NCBI RefSeq assembly: GCF_003710085.1
Contig: NZ_CP033324.1
Location: 2,853,501-2,917,500 of the forward strand
Length of the DNA: 64,000 nucleotides
From: Nocardioides pantholopis
GTDB taxonomy: Bacteria; Actinomycetota; Actinomycetes; Propionibacteriales; Nocardioidaceae
Direction: 5' to 3'
Shown: piece by piece, positions 25,359-33,663 of the stretch
Position numbering within the stretch: the stretch's first letter is position 1
Layout of the letters: each line of letters opens with the position of its first letter
Translations under genes and position numbers: made by a program
Notes under the pieces: model-generated
What the model saw: the letters and a program-made list of their open reading frames with translations, nothing else
What the model was told of the DNA's origin: nothing
Databases searched by the model: none

Positions 25359-25738
25359 TGGACGCGAGCCTGCGCTTCACGGTCACCGAGGACGACACCG
25401 CTGTCGCGGTCGGCTCCGGCACCCTGCCGGTGCTCGGCACCCCCCGGCTGCTGGCGTGGTGCGAGGCGGCCACCTGCGCCGCCCTGGAGCCGACCCTGCC
25501 CGCCGACTCGACGTCGCTGGGCACCCGGGTCAGCCTGGAGCACCTCTCCCCCAGCGCCGTGGGCCAGGAGGTGGAGGTCTCGGCCTCGCTCGCCTACGTC
25601 GACGGCCGCCTGCACCGCTTCACGGTGGGGGCCCGCCACGTGGGCGGAAACGGCCGGGTGGTGGCCTCCGGCGAGGTGACCCGGGTGGTCGTCGAGAGCG
25701 ACCGGTTCCTGTCCCGGATCTCGTCGGGGCGGGCCTGA
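25358..25738 (+). CDS. Hotdog-fold thioesterase-like protein
   Basis: 126-residue single hotdog domain resembling fluoroacetyl-CoA/acyl-CoA thioesterases of the FlK-like group: VLGTPRLLAWCEAATCAALEP as the long central helix with a Glu at the catalytic position, TSLGTRVSLEHLSPSAVGQEVEVSA as the following strands, and HRFTVGARHVGG. GTG 25358 overlaps the GNAT TAG by one base, completing a three-gene operon. The acyl substrate is not evident. Confidence 0.82.
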   Translation: MDASLRFTVTEDDTAVAVGSGTLPVLGTPRLLAWCEAATCAALEPTLPADSTSLGTRVSLEHLSPSAVGQEVEVSASLAYVDGRLHRFTVGARHVGGNGRVVASGEVTRVVVESDRFLSRISSGRA

Positions 25739-25826
25739 TTTCGTCTCACCGGCGAGGTTTGCGAGAATGTCCGCTGGCCCGCCGCGTTTCCGTTGCAGGG
25801 TCGACGTCGATTCGCAGGAGGACACC

Positions 25827-25901
25827 ATGGGCAAGACCGGCCGCAAGCGCCGCGCTCGTAAGAAGAAGGGCGCGAACCACGGCAAGCGCCCCAACGCCTG
25901 A
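25827..25901 (+). CDS. 50S ribosomal protein bL37
   Basis: A 24-residue, extremely basic protein (MGKTGRKRRARKKKGANHGK then RPNA). It matches the tiny actinobacterial large-subunit protein bL37 first seen in mycobacterial ribosome structures, whose conserved C-terminal half is ANHGKRPN. A perfect AGGAGG ribosome-binding site at 25816-25821 sits five nt before the ATG. Easily missed because of its size. It stands alone, between an operon end and the convergent rsrA-sigR pair. Confidence 0.9.
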   Translation: MGKTGRKRRARKKKGANHGKRPNA

Positions 25902-25920
25902 GCGCAGCCACACAGCAGTG

Positions 25921-25946
25921 AACCCCCGAGCCATCCGGCCGGGGTT
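25921..25946. terminator. Hairpin after bL37
   Basis: AACCCC (25921-25926) and GGGGTT (25941-25946), with a TCCTTGCTT tail on the plus strand; likely terminator for bL37. Confidence 0.5.
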
Positions 25947-25982
25947 CCTTGCTTGAGGGGGCCGGTGCCGGCCCGGGGCGGC

Positions 25983-26273
25983 TCAGCCCTCGCTGATCCG
26001 CACCTGGACCTCGCGCAGCCGGACCAGCACCCGGTCGCGCAACTCCTGCGGCGCGGCCTCCGAGCACGACCGGGCGACGACCGACTTCACGGTCCGCTGC
26101 AGGTCGTACTTCTCCAGGCAGGGGTTGCAGCTGTCGAGGTGGTGGCGGACGACCTCGCAGTCGGCCTCGGCCAGCTCGTTGTCGATGAAGTACACGATCT
26201 GCTCGAGATAGTCCGCGCACTCGAGCTCGGTGAGCTCGCGCGGGTGCTTGCCGTCGGGGTGGTGCTCGCTCAT
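25983..26273 (-). CDS. rsrA: Zinc-containing redox anti-sigma factor (RsrA/RshA type)
   Basis: 96-residue ZAS-family anti-sigma factor. The zinc motif HxxxCxxC is present as His45-LDS-Cys49-NP-Cys52, with additional cysteines 19, 39 and 70; oxidation of such thiols releases zinc and frees SigR. The helical core [20 protein letters not shown] matches RsrA/RshA. Its ATG overlaps the sigR stop (ATGA, 26273-26270), so both are made together. In actinobacteria this pair runs the thiol-oxidative stress response including mycothiol and thioredoxin genes. Confidence 0.93.
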   Translation of the reverse strand: MSEHHPDGKHPRELTELECADYLEQIVYFIDNELAEADCEVVRHHLDSCNPCLEKYDLQRTVKSVVARSCSEAAPQELRDRVLVRLREVQVRISEG

Positions 26274-26920
26274 CGGTCGACTCCCGCCCTGGTCGAGGTG
26301 GCCAGCAGGTCGTTGGACCGCACGTAGTCGCTGAGCAGGTCGCGCAGCTGGCGGCGGCCCCGGTGCAGCCGGGACATCACCGTGCCGATCGGAGTTTCCA
26401 TGATCTCGGCGATCTCCTTGTACGCGAACCCCTCGACGTCGGCGAGGTAGACCGCGAGGCGGAACTCCTCGGGCAGGCGCTGGAGGGCGTCCTTGACCTG
26501 GGAGTCGGGGAGGTGCTCGAGCGCCTCGGTCTCGGCGGACTTCAGTCCCGCCGACGAGTGCGACTCGGCACGGGCGAGCTGCCAGTCCTCGACGTCCTCG
26601 GACATCGACTGCTGGGGCTGGCGCTGCTTCTTGCGGTAGGTGTTGATGAAGGTGTTGGTGAGGATGCGGTAGAGCCAGGCCTTCAGGTTCGTACCGGGCC
26701 GGAACTGGTGGAAGGAGGAGTACGCCTTCGCGAACGTCTCCTGGACCAGGTCCTCGGCGTCCGCGGGGTTGCGGGTCATCCGCATCGCGGCCGAGTAGAG
26801 CTGGTCGAGGAAGGGCAGGGCGTCGCGCTCGAACCGGGCGGCCCGGTCGGCGTCACTCTCGGTGGCGACGTCCACCGGCTCGGCGGGGGCGTCCAGATCG
26901 GGGCCGGTGAAGTCAGTCAT
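26270..26920 (-). CDS. sigR: ECF sigma factor SigR/SigH
   Basis: 216-residue ECF12-type sigma factor for disulfide stress. Region 2: [60 protein letters not shown]; region 4: [20 protein letters not shown] and [23 protein letters not shown] 26920 gives the standard length. The frame stays open to GTG 26968/ATG 26965, just inside the transcript expected from an autoregulatory promoter at 26978-27003, so a form 15-16 residues longer may exist, like SigR' in Streptomyces coelicolor. Confidence 0.95.
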   Translation of the reverse strand: MTDFTGPDLDAPAEPVDVATESDADRAARFERDALPFLDQLYSAAMRMTRNPADAEDLVQETFAKAYSSFHQFRPGTNLKAWLYRILTNTFINTYRKKQRQPQQSMSEDVEDWQLARAESHSSAGLKSAETEALEHLPDSQVKDALQRLPEEFRLAVYLADVEGFAYKEIAEIMETPIGTVMSRLHRGRRQLRDLLSDYVRSNDLLATSTRAGVDR

Positions 26921-26977
26921 CGCGCCCCAGCGTACGCCGGGAGCTGGCGGGTCCAGGAGTGCCATCACGTGGTGGGG

Positions 26978-27003
26978 AACGCCTCAGGAGCGCGAGCCAT
27001 TCC
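26978..27003 (-). promoter_or_regulatory. SigR-dependent autoregulatory promoter of sigR-rsrA
   Basis: Minus strand GGAAT (27003-26999), exactly 18 nt, then GTT (26980-26978): the consensus recognised by SigR/SigH holoenzyme. The -35 element overlaps the 3' end of the alpha/beta hydrolase gene. Transcription should begin near 26971. Confidence 0.8.
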
Positions 27004-27643
27004 CGCTCGCCTCGCGCACCAGCCACTCCAGGGCCGACTCCACGACGATCTCCATCGCCTCGGCCTCGGAGACCGCGCCGCGGGCGGGCACCGCCAGCCC
27101 GTGGTCCGCGCCGGGCACCACGCACATCTCCACGCCGTCCATCAGCTCGGGGAACTCCTCGGGGCGCCCCATCGGGTCCCGCTCCCCTTGCACCAGCAGC
27201 GTGGGCACCCCCGCTCCGAGCAGCTCCGGCAGGCGGGACCGCTCGGGCCGCCCGGGCGGGTGCAGCGGGAACGCCAGCGCCAGGCAGCCGGCCGCCCCCG
27301 CCGCGACGGCGCACCGCGCCGCCGAGCGCGCACCGGCGGAGCGACCCCCGACGACGAGCGGCAGGCCGTCATCCGCCAGCGCCTCGACCGCGGCGAGCAG
27401 CGCGTCGTCCAGGGTCGCGGGCCGGGTGGCGATCCGCCGGCCGGCGACCCGCCACGGCTGCTCGAGCCGGACCACGCTCACGCCCTGGGCGGGCAGGGTC
27501 GCGGCCAGCGCGTCCAGGTCCCGGGTCTCGATGCCGTTGCCGGCCCCGTGGCTGAGCAGCAGCGTCGCCATCGGGTCGGCGGCGGCGTCGGTCACCAGGC
27601 GCCCGGGCCCGTGCGGGGTGGACAGGGAGCGCTCGACGCTCAC
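26984..27643 (-). CDS. Alpha/beta hydrolase of the KANL3/Tex30 type
   Basis: 219-residue serine-hydrolase-fold protein. MATLLLSHGAGNGIETRDLDA provides the oxyanion HGAG; the nucleophile elbow is VVGGRSAGARSA (GRSAG, Ser about 106); LLVQGERDPMG carries the acid Asp and VVPGADHGLAVP the His, completing the triad. Such proteins are predicted hydrolases without a fixed substrate. GTG 27643 overlaps the SRAP stop (GTGA). The last 20 bases of the gene contain the -35 element of the sigR promoter. Confidence 0.87.
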   Translation of the reverse strand: MSVERSLSTPHGPGRLVTDAAADPMATLLLSHGAGNGIETRDLDALAATLPAQGVSVVRLEQPWRVAGRRIATRPATLDDALLAAVEALADDGLPLVVGGRSAGARSAARCAVAAGAAGCLALAFPLHPPGRPERSRLPELLGAGVPTLLVQGERDPMGRPEEFPELMDGVEMCVVPGADHGLAVPARGAVSEAEAMEIVVESALEWLVREASGNGSRS

Positions 27644-28404
27644 TGGACGACCTCCTCGAGCGGCAGCGGCTCGACCAGCTCGGGACCGTTGTTGCGCACG
27701 TTGCTGACCGCTGCCGAGACGGCGTACGCCTCCAGCGCCCCGGGCGCGGCCGGGGTGAGCAGGTCCAGCAGCGAGTCCCGGGGCGCCGTCGGGTCCAGCC
27801 AGGCCGCCCACCGCTCGGGGGCCACCATCAGCGGCATCCGGTCGTGGATGTGCCCCAGGTCGTCCTCGGCGTCGGTGGTGATCACCGTGCAGGTCCACAG
27901 GAACCGCGCCGGGTCGTCCTCGGCCCGGGTCGGGTCGCGCCAGATCTCGTAGAGCCCCGCCATCGCCAGCGAGCCGCCGTCCTTGGGGCGGATGAAGAAC
28001 GGCTGCTTGAGCGGCTTGCCGCTCTTCCCGGTCTGCGAGGTCGGGTACCACTCGAAGTAGCCGTCGGCCGGCAGCAGGCAGCGGCGCTTGGCGAACGCGC
28101 GCTGGTAGGCAGGCTTCTCGGCCACCGTCTCCATCCGCGCGTTGATCATCCGCGAGCCGATGCCCGGATCCTTGGCCCACGACGGCACCAGGCCCCACCG
28201 CACGACCCGCAGCTGCCGCTCGGCGGGCTCGGTGCTGTCCCGTCCGCCCGAGCCGGACGGTGGGCGCTCCACGACGGCGTACACGTCCTTGGTGGGCGCG
28301 ACGTTGTAGTCCGGCTCCAACGGCGCCTCGATCACCGCCTCGGTGACCTCGAACTCCTCGATGAGGTCCTCCGGGCGTCTGCTGGAGGCGTACCGGCCGC
28401 ACAT
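27640..28404 (-). CDS. SOS response-associated peptidase (SRAP, YedK/HMCES family)
   Basis: 254-residue protein that shields abasic sites in single-stranded DNA by forming a thiazolidine crosslink through its N-terminal cysteine. The invariant MCGRY start gives Cys2 after Met removal; [22 protein letters not shown] (Asn88), DGYFEW (Glu118) and GHIHDRMP (His187) supply the active site. ATG 28404 is fixed by the catalytic Cys2 and is seven nt after TAGGCT. Upstream member of an operon with an alpha/beta hydrolase. Confidence 0.95.
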   Translation of the reverse strand: MCGRYASSRRPEDLIEEFEVTEAVIEAPLEPDYNVAPTKDVYAVVERPPSGSGGRDSTEPAERQLRVVRWGLVPSWAKDPGIGSRMINARMETVAEKPAYQRAFAKRRCLLPADGYFEWYPTSQTGKSGKPLKQPFFIRPKDGGSLAMAGLYEIWRDPTRAEDDPARFLWTCTVITTDAEDDLGHIHDRMPLMVAPERWAAWLDPTAPRDSLLDLLTPAAPGALEAYAVSAAVSNVRNNGPELVEPLPLEEVVQ

Positions 28405-28411
28405 GGGGTCC

Positions 28412-28417
28412 AGCCTA
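28412..28417 (-). promoter_or_regulatory. -10 box of the SRAP gene (leaderless)
   Basis: TAGGCT on the minus strand, seven nt before the ATG at 28404, a start independently fixed by catalytic Cys2. Confidence 0.6.
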
Positions 28418-28454
28418 GGGGTTGGCGCCCGGCGGTCGGGGGTACGGAACGCCC

Positions 28455-28979
28455 ATGACCGTCAGCAGACTTCTCGCCCGTCCGATGCTCGCCTCGACGT
28501 TCGTGATGGGCGGGGTCAAGTCCATCCGGACCCCGGAGGTCACCGCCCCGGCCGCGGCCGTCGTGACCGACAAGGTGGCGCCGCTGATCCGCAAGGCCGG
28601 CGTGCCGCTGCCCGAGGACCCCGCGACCCTGGTCCGCATCAACGGCGCGATCCAGCTCGTCGGCGCGCTGGCGCTGGCCACCGGCAAGGCGCCGCGCCTG
28701 GGGGCCACCGCGCTCGCGCTCTCGCTGGTGCCGACCACGCTGGCCGGCCACCGGTTCTGGGAGGCTTCCTCGGAGCAGGACAAGGTCGCCCAGCGGACCC
28801 AGTTCCTCAAGAACGTCTCGATGCTCGGCGGCCTGGTCATCGCCGCCGGCGACACCAACGCCAAGCCCGGGGTCGCCTGGCGCGCCCGGCGCGCCACCCG
28901 CGACGCCCGCCGCGAGGCCCGGCACCTCGCCGGCGCCGCCCGTCGCGAGGCCAAGCTGGCGAAGGCGAAGTTGAGCTGA
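28455..28979 (+). CDS. DoxX family membrane protein
   Basis: 174 residues. Begins [21 protein letters not shown] as actinobacterial DoxX proteins do, with further hydrophobic helices near 65-85 ([19 protein letters not shown]) and 115-135, and a basic Arg/Ala-rich cytoplasmic tail (about 142-174). Members are linked in some species to detoxification complexes at the membrane; function here unproven. The 50-bp gap to the divergent SRAP gene must hold both promoters. Confidence 0.83.
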   Translation: MTVSRLLARPMLASTFVMGGVKSIRTPEVTAPAAAVVTDKVAPLIRKAGVPLPEDPATLVRINGAIQLVGALALATGKAPRLGATALALSLVPTTLAGHRFWEASSEQDKVAQRTQFLKNVSMLGGLVIAAGDTNAKPGVAWRARRATRDARREARHLAGAARREAKLAKAKLS

Positions 28980-29013
28980 CCCGGCGTCCACCGACCGCCG
29001 TGAGCCCGTGGCC

Positions 29014-29019
29014 TAGGCT
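29014..29019 (+). promoter_or_regulatory. -10 box of aroA (leaderless)
   Basis: TAGGCT seven nt before GTG 29027. Confidence 0.6.
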
Positions 29020-29026
29020 GCGGCGG

Positions 29027-30304
29027 GTGACCAGCGCCCCCGATCCCTGGCCAGCGCCGCGCGCGCACGCACCCGTCGCCGTGACGGTCTCGCTGCCCGG
29101 CAGCAAGTCGCTGACGAACCGGGCACTGGTGCTGGCGGCCCTCGCCGAGGAGCCCTCGGTCGTCCGCCGCGCCCTGCGCTCGCGCGACACCCTGCTGATG
29201 GCGTCCGCGCTCACCGCGCTCGGCTCGCGGGTGGACACCACCGGGGAGGACTGGCGGGTCACGCCCGCCCCGTTCGCCGGCGACGCGGCCGTGGACTGCG
29301 GCCTGGCCGGCACCGTGATGCGATTCGTGCCGCCGGTCGCCGGGCTGTCCACCGGCCGGGTCGGCTTCGACGGCGACCCGCACATGCGCACCCGCCCTGT
29401 CGGCGAGGTCCTCGGTGCGCTGCGGACCCTCGGCGTGGACGTGGAGGGCGACGCGCTGCCGTTCACGGTCCGAGGCACCGGGTCGGTGCGGGGCGGGACT
29501 GTCGTCGTGGACGCCTCGTCCTCCTCGCAGTTCATCTCCGCGCTGCTGCTGGCGGGCGCTCGGTACGACGAGGGCGTCGACGTCCGCCACGACGGCAAGC
29601 CGGTGCCGTCCCTGCCGCACATCGACATGACCGTTGCGATGCTGCGCGAGCACGGCGTCGAGGTCGACGACGGCGGCGCGAACCGCTGGACCGTCGCCCC
29701 CGGCCCGGTCCGGCCCGTCGACCACCTGATCGAGCCGGACCTGTCCAACGCCGCTCCGTTCCTGGCCCTGGCCGCCGTCTCCGGCGGCAGCGTCACGGTC
29801 CGCGACTGGCCGACCGAGACCACCCAGGCCGGCGACGCGCTGCGCGGCATCCTGGCCGCGATGGGCTGTGTCGTGGAGCGGGTGCCCGAGGGCCTGCGGG
29901 TCACCGGGCCCGAGGAGCTCCAGGGCGTCGACGTGGACCTGCACGACGTCGGCGAGCTCGCCCCGGCTGTCGCGGCGCTCTGCGCGCTGGCCGCCACCCC
30001 GTCGCACCTGCGCGGCATCGCCCACATCCGCCACCACGAGACCGACCGGCTGGCGGCGCTGGCCCGGGAGCTCGGCGGCCTCGGCGCGGACGTGGTCGAG
30101 CACGCCGACGGGCTGAGCCTGCGGCCCGCCGCGCTGCACGGCGGTCTCTTCCACACCTACGCCGACCACCGGATGGCCCACGCCGGCGTGATCGTCGGCG
30201 CGGCCGTGGACGGCGTGCTGGTCGAGAACGTCGCCACCACCGCCAAGACCTTCCCCGACTTCCCGGGCACCTGGTCGGGGCTGCTCGGGGCGACGACGAG
30301 CTGA
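29027..30304 (+). CDS. aroA: 3-phosphoshikimate 1-carboxyvinyltransferase (EPSP synthase)
   Basis: Sixth step of the shikimate pathway, joining PEP to shikimate-3-phosphate. 425 residues in the two-domain inside-out barrel: [18 protein letters not shown] (substrate Lys/Ser, residues 22-39), [15 protein letters not shown] (PEP site), [35 protein letters not shown], and [19 protein letters not shown]. All usual catalytic segments are present. Start GTG 29027 follows a leaderless-type -10 box. Next gene rsgA starts ten bases after the stop. Confidence 0.96.
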   Translation: MTSAPDPWPAPRAHAPVAVTVSLPGSKSLTNRALVLAALAEEPSVVRRALRSRDTLLMASALTALGSRVDTTGEDWRVTPAPFAGDAAVDCGLAGTVMRFVPPVAGLSTGRVGFDGDPHMRTRPVGEVLGALRTLGVDVEGDALPFTVRGTGSVRGGTVVVDASSSSQFISALLLAGARYDEGVDVRHDGKPVPSLPHIDMTVAMLREHGVEVDDGGANRWTVAPGPVRPVDHLIEPDLSNAAPFLALAAVSGGSVTVRDWPTETTQAGDALRGILAAMGCVVERVPEGLRVTGPEELQGVDVDLHDVGELAPAVAALCALAATPSHLRGIAHIRHHETDRLAALARELGGLGADVVEHADGLSLRPAALHGGLFHTYADHRMAHAGVIVGAAVDGVLVENVATTAKTFPDFPGTWSGLLGATTS

Positions 30305-30314
30305 TGGTGCACTG

Positions 30315-31307
30315 ATGGGCACGGGCCGCTACTCCGACCAGGACGTCGAGCACTACGACCGCCCCCGCCGGCACACCCGGCCGCGGACCAAGGACCGGCC
30401 GACCTACGACGACGCCCACGACGGCGTGGTCGTCACCGTGGACCGCGGGCGCTACACGCTGCTGCTCGAGGGCCACGCGGTGACCGCGATGAAGGCCCGG
30501 CCACTGGGCCGCAAGGGCGTCGTCGTCGGCGACCGGGTCCGGGTGGTCGGCGACGTCACCGGCGCCGAGGGCTCGCTGGCGCGGATCGTCGAGGTGACCC
30601 CGCGGACCACCACGCTGCGGCGTACCGCCGACGACGACGACCCGGTCGAGCGGATCATCGTGGCGAACGCCGAGCAGCTCGTCGTGGTGACGGCACTCGC
30701 CGACCCCGACCCCCAGCCCCGGCTCATCGACCGCGCGCTCGTCGCGGCGTACGACGCCGGGATGGCGCCGCTGCTGTGCCTGACCAAGGCCGACCTCGCC
30801 GATCCCGAGACCCTGCTGGGGACCTACCGCTCGCTGGGCGTCCCGTGGGTGGTCACCGAGCGCGGCGGCGACCTGGCCGCCATCCGGGAGCGGCTGGCGG
30901 GGCGCACCAGCGTCCTGGTCGGCTCCAGCGGCGTCGGCAAGTCCACGCTGGTCAACGCGCTGGTGCCCGCGGCGCACCGCGACGTGGGGGTCGTGAACGC
31001 GGTGACCGGCCGCGGCCGGCACACCTCGACGTCGGCCTACATGCTCGCGCTGCCGGACCTCGACGGGTGGATCATCGACACCCCCGGGATCCGCTCCTTC
31101 GGGCTCGCCCACGTCCAGCCCGAGCACCTCATCGAGGCCTTCCCGGACCTCGACGAGATGACCGAGGTGTGCCCGCGGGGCTGCACCCACGGGGAGGCCG
31201 AGCCGGAGTGCGGTCTCGACGAGGCGGTCGCCCGCGCCGCCGCCGACCCCGAGCGGGTCTCGTCGTTCCGGCGCCTGCTCGCAGCCCGCACCGAGTCGGC
31301 GTACTGA
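30315..31307 (+). CDS. rsgA: Ribosome small subunit-dependent GTPase A
   Basis: 330-residue circularly permuted GTPase for 30S subunit maturation. N-terminal OB fold (about 35-95); G4 (CLTKADL) precedes G1 (GSSGVGKSTLVNAL), the permuted order; G3 is DTPGIRSFG; the C-terminal zinc knuckle is CPRGCTHGEAEPEC. The His-rich basic N-terminus (YDRPRRHTRPRTKDRP) probably contacts rRNA. ATG 30315; likely co-transcribed with aroA, as in mycobacteria. Confidence 0.95.
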   Translation: MGTGRYSDQDVEHYDRPRRHTRPRTKDRPTYDDAHDGVVVTVDRGRYTLLLEGHAVTAMKARPLGRKGVVVGDRVRVVGDVTGAEGSLARIVEVTPRTTTLRRTADDDDPVERIIVANAEQLVVVTALADPDPQPRLIDRALVAAYDAGMAPLLCLTKADLADPETLLGTYRSLGVPWVVTERGGDLAAIRERLAGRTSVLVGSSGVGKSTLVNALVPAAHRDVGVVNAVTGRGRHTSTSAYMLALPDLDGWIIDTPGIRSFGLAHVQPEHLIEAFPDLDEMTEVCPRGCTHGEAEPECGLDEAVARAAADPERVSSFRRLLAARTESAY

Positions 31308-31325
31308 GCCCTCCGGGGACGCGGC

Positions 31326-31766
31326 CTACCGGCCGCCCCAGACCGCCTCGGCACCGGCGTCGCCGGTGAGCACGACCGCGACGATCGTGGCCAGCGCCGC
31401 GACCGCCAGCAGCAGCGAGCCCAGCAGCCGCACCGGCCCCTCCAGGTGCCGGTGCGCGAGGCCCACCACCACCGCGAGCACCGCGAAGACCAGCGTCACC
31501 CACAGCGCCAGCCCGGCGCGGTCCTCGTGGGTCGCCACGGCCGGCAGCTGGCCCAGCGCCGGGTTCGAGTCCAGCAGGTCCCGCCCGGAGAGGTAGGCGG
31601 CGACGACGAAGCCGGCCGCGACCAGGGCGGCGCCGACCATCGGCCAGCGCGCCCACTCCCGCCCGCGGGGAACGACGTACACCAGCGCCAGCAGGCCCGC
31701 CAGCGGACCGAGCACGACGGCGCCGTGGATCACCAGCGCGTGCAGCGGAAGTCCATTGATCTCCAT
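31326..31766 (-). CDS. DUF2231 membrane protein
   Basis: 146 residues with four membrane segments (about 11-32, 42-60, 83-103 and 110-133). The family's opening motif, GLPLHALVIHGAVVLGPLAG with His in the first helix, is present; DUF2231 proteins are thought to be haem- or redox-related membrane proteins but remain uncharacterised. ATG 31766 is six nt after TAACGT (31773-31778). Divergent from hisN with only 41 bp between starts. Confidence 0.85.
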   Translation of the reverse strand: MEINGLPLHALVIHGAVVLGPLAGLLALVYVVPRGREWARWPMVGAALVAAGFVVAAYLSGRDLLDSNPALGQLPAVATHEDRAGLALWVTLVFAVLAVVVGLAHRHLEGPVRLLGSLLLAVAALATIVAVVLTGDAGAEAVWGGR

Positions 31767-31772
31767 AGGTGA

Positions 31773-31778
31773 ACGTTA
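31773..31778 (-). promoter_or_regulatory. -10 box of the DUF2231 gene (leaderless)
   Basis: TAACGT on the minus strand, six nt before ATG 31766. Confidence 0.5.
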
Positions 31779-31795
31779 AACCAAGCGGCTGAACG

Positions 31796-31801
31796 TAGCC
31801 T
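31796..31801 (+). promoter_or_regulatory. -10 box of hisN (leaderless)
   Basis: TAGCCT six nt before GTG 31808; it favours that start over GTG 31802, which directly abuts the box. Confidence 0.55.
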
Positions 31802-31807
31802 GTGCCC

Positions 31808-32680
31808 GTGTCCACCGACTTCACCGACGATCTGCGCCTCGCCCACGTCCTCGCCGACGACGCCGACTCGCTCACCACGGGGCGGTTCAAGGCGCTCGAC
31901 CTGCACGTGATGAGCAAGCCCGACCTCACTCCGGTGACCGACGCCGACCAGGCCGTCGAGGAGGGCATCCGCCGCACGCTGTCGCGGGTCCGCTCCCGCG
32001 ACGCCGTCACCGGCGAGGAGCAGGGCTCGACCGGCCACAGCCAGCGGCGCTGGGTGGTCGACCCGATCGACGGCACCAAGAACTTCGTGCGCGGCGTGCC
32101 GGTCTGGGCGACGCTGATCTCGCTGGTCGTCGACGACGAGGTCGTGCTCGGCGTGGTCTCGGCCCCGCAGCTGCAGCGGCGCTGGTGGGCCTCGAAGGGC
32201 AACGGCGCCTGGACCGGGCGGTCCCTGCTCAAGGCGACGGCCTGCCACGTCTCCGACGTACGCCGTCTCGAGGACGCCTCGCTGTCCTACTCCTCGCTGT
32301 CCGGGTGGGAGGACCGCGGCCAGCTCGACGACTTCCTGGCACTGACCCGCCGCTGCTGGCGCACGCGCGCGTACGGCGACTTCTGGTCCTACATGCTGCT
32401 CGCCGAGGGGGCCGTCGACCTGGCCGCCGAGCCGGAGCTCGAGGTCTACGACATGGCCGCGCTGGACGTGATCGTGCGCGAGGCCGGTGGCCGGTTCACC
32501 TCCCTCGACGGCGCCGACGGCCCGTGGGGCGGCAACGCGATCGCGTCCAACGGGCACCTCCACGAGGCGGCGCTGGCGTTCCTGGCCTCGATGCCGCACG
32601 ACGAGGACGATCCGGACTCGCGCAGCCACGGCCCCGGCTCGGTCTCCCAGCTGCGCCCGAGCCGGCCGCGGGAGGACTGA
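31808..32680 (+). CDS. hisN: Histidinol-phosphatase, inositol monophosphatase family
   Basis: 290-residue Mg-dependent phosphatase for the penultimate histidine step in actinobacteria. Metal ligands lie in GEEQGS (Glu), VVDPIDGTKNFVRGVPVWAT (Asp pair) and EVYDMAALDVIVREAGG (Asp). The N-terminal LTTGRFKALDLHVMSKPDLT box is characteristic of HisN rather than of generic inositol phosphatases. GTG 31808 is chosen from promoter spacing; GTG 31802 would add two residues. The Ser/Arg-rich C-terminal tail (last 30 residues) looks disordered. Confidence 0.9.
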   Translation: MSTDFTDDLRLAHVLADDADSLTTGRFKALDLHVMSKPDLTPVTDADQAVEEGIRRTLSRVRSRDAVTGEEQGSTGHSQRRWVVDPIDGTKNFVRGVPVWATLISLVVDDEVVLGVVSAPQLQRRWWASKGNGAWTGRSLLKATACHVSDVRRLEDASLSYSSLSGWEDRGQLDDFLALTRRCWRTRAYGDFWSYMLLAEGAVDLAAEPELEVYDMAALDVIVREAGGRFTSLDGADGPWGGNAIASNGHLHEAALAFLASMPHDEDDPDSRSHGPGSVSQLRPSRPRED

Positions 32681-32721
32681 ACCGCTGCGGAAGGGGTCTG
32701 GCCAGCGTCGCCACCCGGCGC

Positions 32722-32727
32722 TACGGT
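32722..32727 (+). promoter_or_regulatory. -10 box upstream of the CBS gene
   Basis: TACGGT; with a ribosome-binding site CGGAGGAG at 32762-32769, predicts a transcript with a leader of about 40 nt. Confidence 0.4.
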
Positions 32728-32774
32728 CGGGCCAACGGCGACCTGCGCACGGTCCCGAGCCCGGAGGAGCGGCG

Positions 32775-33206
32775 ATGCACATCGAGGACGTCCTGCATGC
32801 CAAGGCCGCGACCGAGGTCGTCACGGTGGGCCCCGAGACCGGCGTCCGCGAGCTGCTCGCCGTGCTCGCCGAGCGCAACATCGGCGCGGTCGTGGTCAGC
32901 TCCCCGGCCGACGCCATCGCCGGCATCGTCAGCGAGCGCGACGTCGTACGCCGGCTGCACCTCGACGGCACAGTCCTGAACAACACAGTCGGCGCGATCA
33001 TGACCAGCAGCGTCGAGACCTGCGCACCCCGCGACGACCTCGACGCGGTGCTCCAGACCATGACCGAGCGCCGGGTCCGCCACCTCCCGGTCGTCGACGG
33101 CGGCGGCCTCGTCGGCATCGTCAGCATCGGCGACCTGGTCAAGCACAAGATCGGGCAGCTGCAGTTCGAGCGCGACCAGCTCGACAGCTACCTCCACCAG
33201 ACCTGA
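32775..33206 (+). CDS. CBS-domain pair protein
   Basis: 143-residue stand-alone Bateman module of two CBS domains (about 8-60 and 73-125): VGPETGVRELLAVLAERNIG, GIVSERDVVRRLH, then APRDDLDAVLQTMTERRVRH and GIVSIGDLVKHKI. Such proteins bind adenine nucleotides and act as energy sensors; partners are unknown. ATG 32775 is preceded by a good GGAGGAG site. The gene stands alone. Confidence 0.9.
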   Translation: MHIEDVLHAKAATEVVTVGPETGVRELLAVLAERNIGAVVVSSPADAIAGIVSERDVVRRLHLDGTVLNNTVGAIMTSSVETCAPRDDLDAVLQTMTERRVRHLPVVDGGGLVGIVSIGDLVKHKIGQLQFERDQLDSYLHQT

Positions 33207-33248
33207 GGCCCCGGCCCCGCCCCCGGGCCGGCCCAGACCGGGCGGCCC

Positions 33249-33254
33249 TAGGCT
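33249..33254 (+). promoter_or_regulatory. -10 box of the FKBP gene (leaderless)
   Basis: TAGGCT six nt before ATG 33261. Confidence 0.55.
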
Positions 33255-33260
33255 GGTCGC

Positions 33261-33629
33261 ATGGACAAGCCCGAGATCGACTTCCCTGACTTCGAAGCCC
33301 CGACCGACCTGGTCGTCACCGACATCACCGTGGGCGAGGGCCCCGAGGCCACCGCCGGCCAGACCGTATCGGTCCACTACGTCGGCGTCGCGCACTCCAC
33401 CGGCGAGCAGTTCGACGCCTCCTACGACCGCGGCCAGCCGCTGCGCTTCCGGCTCGGCGCCGGCCAGGTCATCGCCGGCTGGGACACCGGCGTGCAGGGC
33501 ATGAAGGTCGGCGGCCGCCGCCAGCTCGTGATCCCGCCGCACCTCGCGTACGGCGACCGCGGCGCCCCGGGCGCCATCAAGCCCGGCGAGACCCTGATCT
33601 TCGTCGTGGACCTGCTCGGCGTCTCCTGA
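33261..33629 (+). CDS. FKBP-type peptidyl-prolyl isomerase
   Basis: 122-residue single FKBP domain without signal peptide, so cytoplasmic. Typical VSVHYVGVAHSTGEQFDASY, the active-site FRLGAGQVIAGWDTGVQGMK, and VIPPHLAYGDRG followed by TLIFVVDLLGV are all present. It should catalyse cis-trans isomerisation of prolyl bonds during folding. Monocistronic, ended by a strong hairpin ten bases past the stop. Confidence 0.95.
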   Translation: MDKPEIDFPDFEAPTDLVVTDITVGEGPEATAGQTVSVHYVGVAHSTGEQFDASYDRGQPLRFRLGAGQVIAGWDTGVQGMKVGGRRQLVIPPHLAYGDRGAPGAIKPGETLIFVVDLLGVS

Positions 33630-33639
33630 TGTTTCTCGG

Positions 33640-33663
33640 CCCGGCGCGCGCAGGCGCGCCGGG
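33640..33663. terminator. Bidirectional terminator between FKBP and S4 genes
   Basis: CCCGGCGCGC (33640-33649) and GCGCGCCGGG (33654-33663) form a perfect 10-bp stem with a GCAG loop, touching the end of the convergent S4 gene; TTTCT precedes it, giving a U-tract for the minus-strand transcript. Confidence 0.85.
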
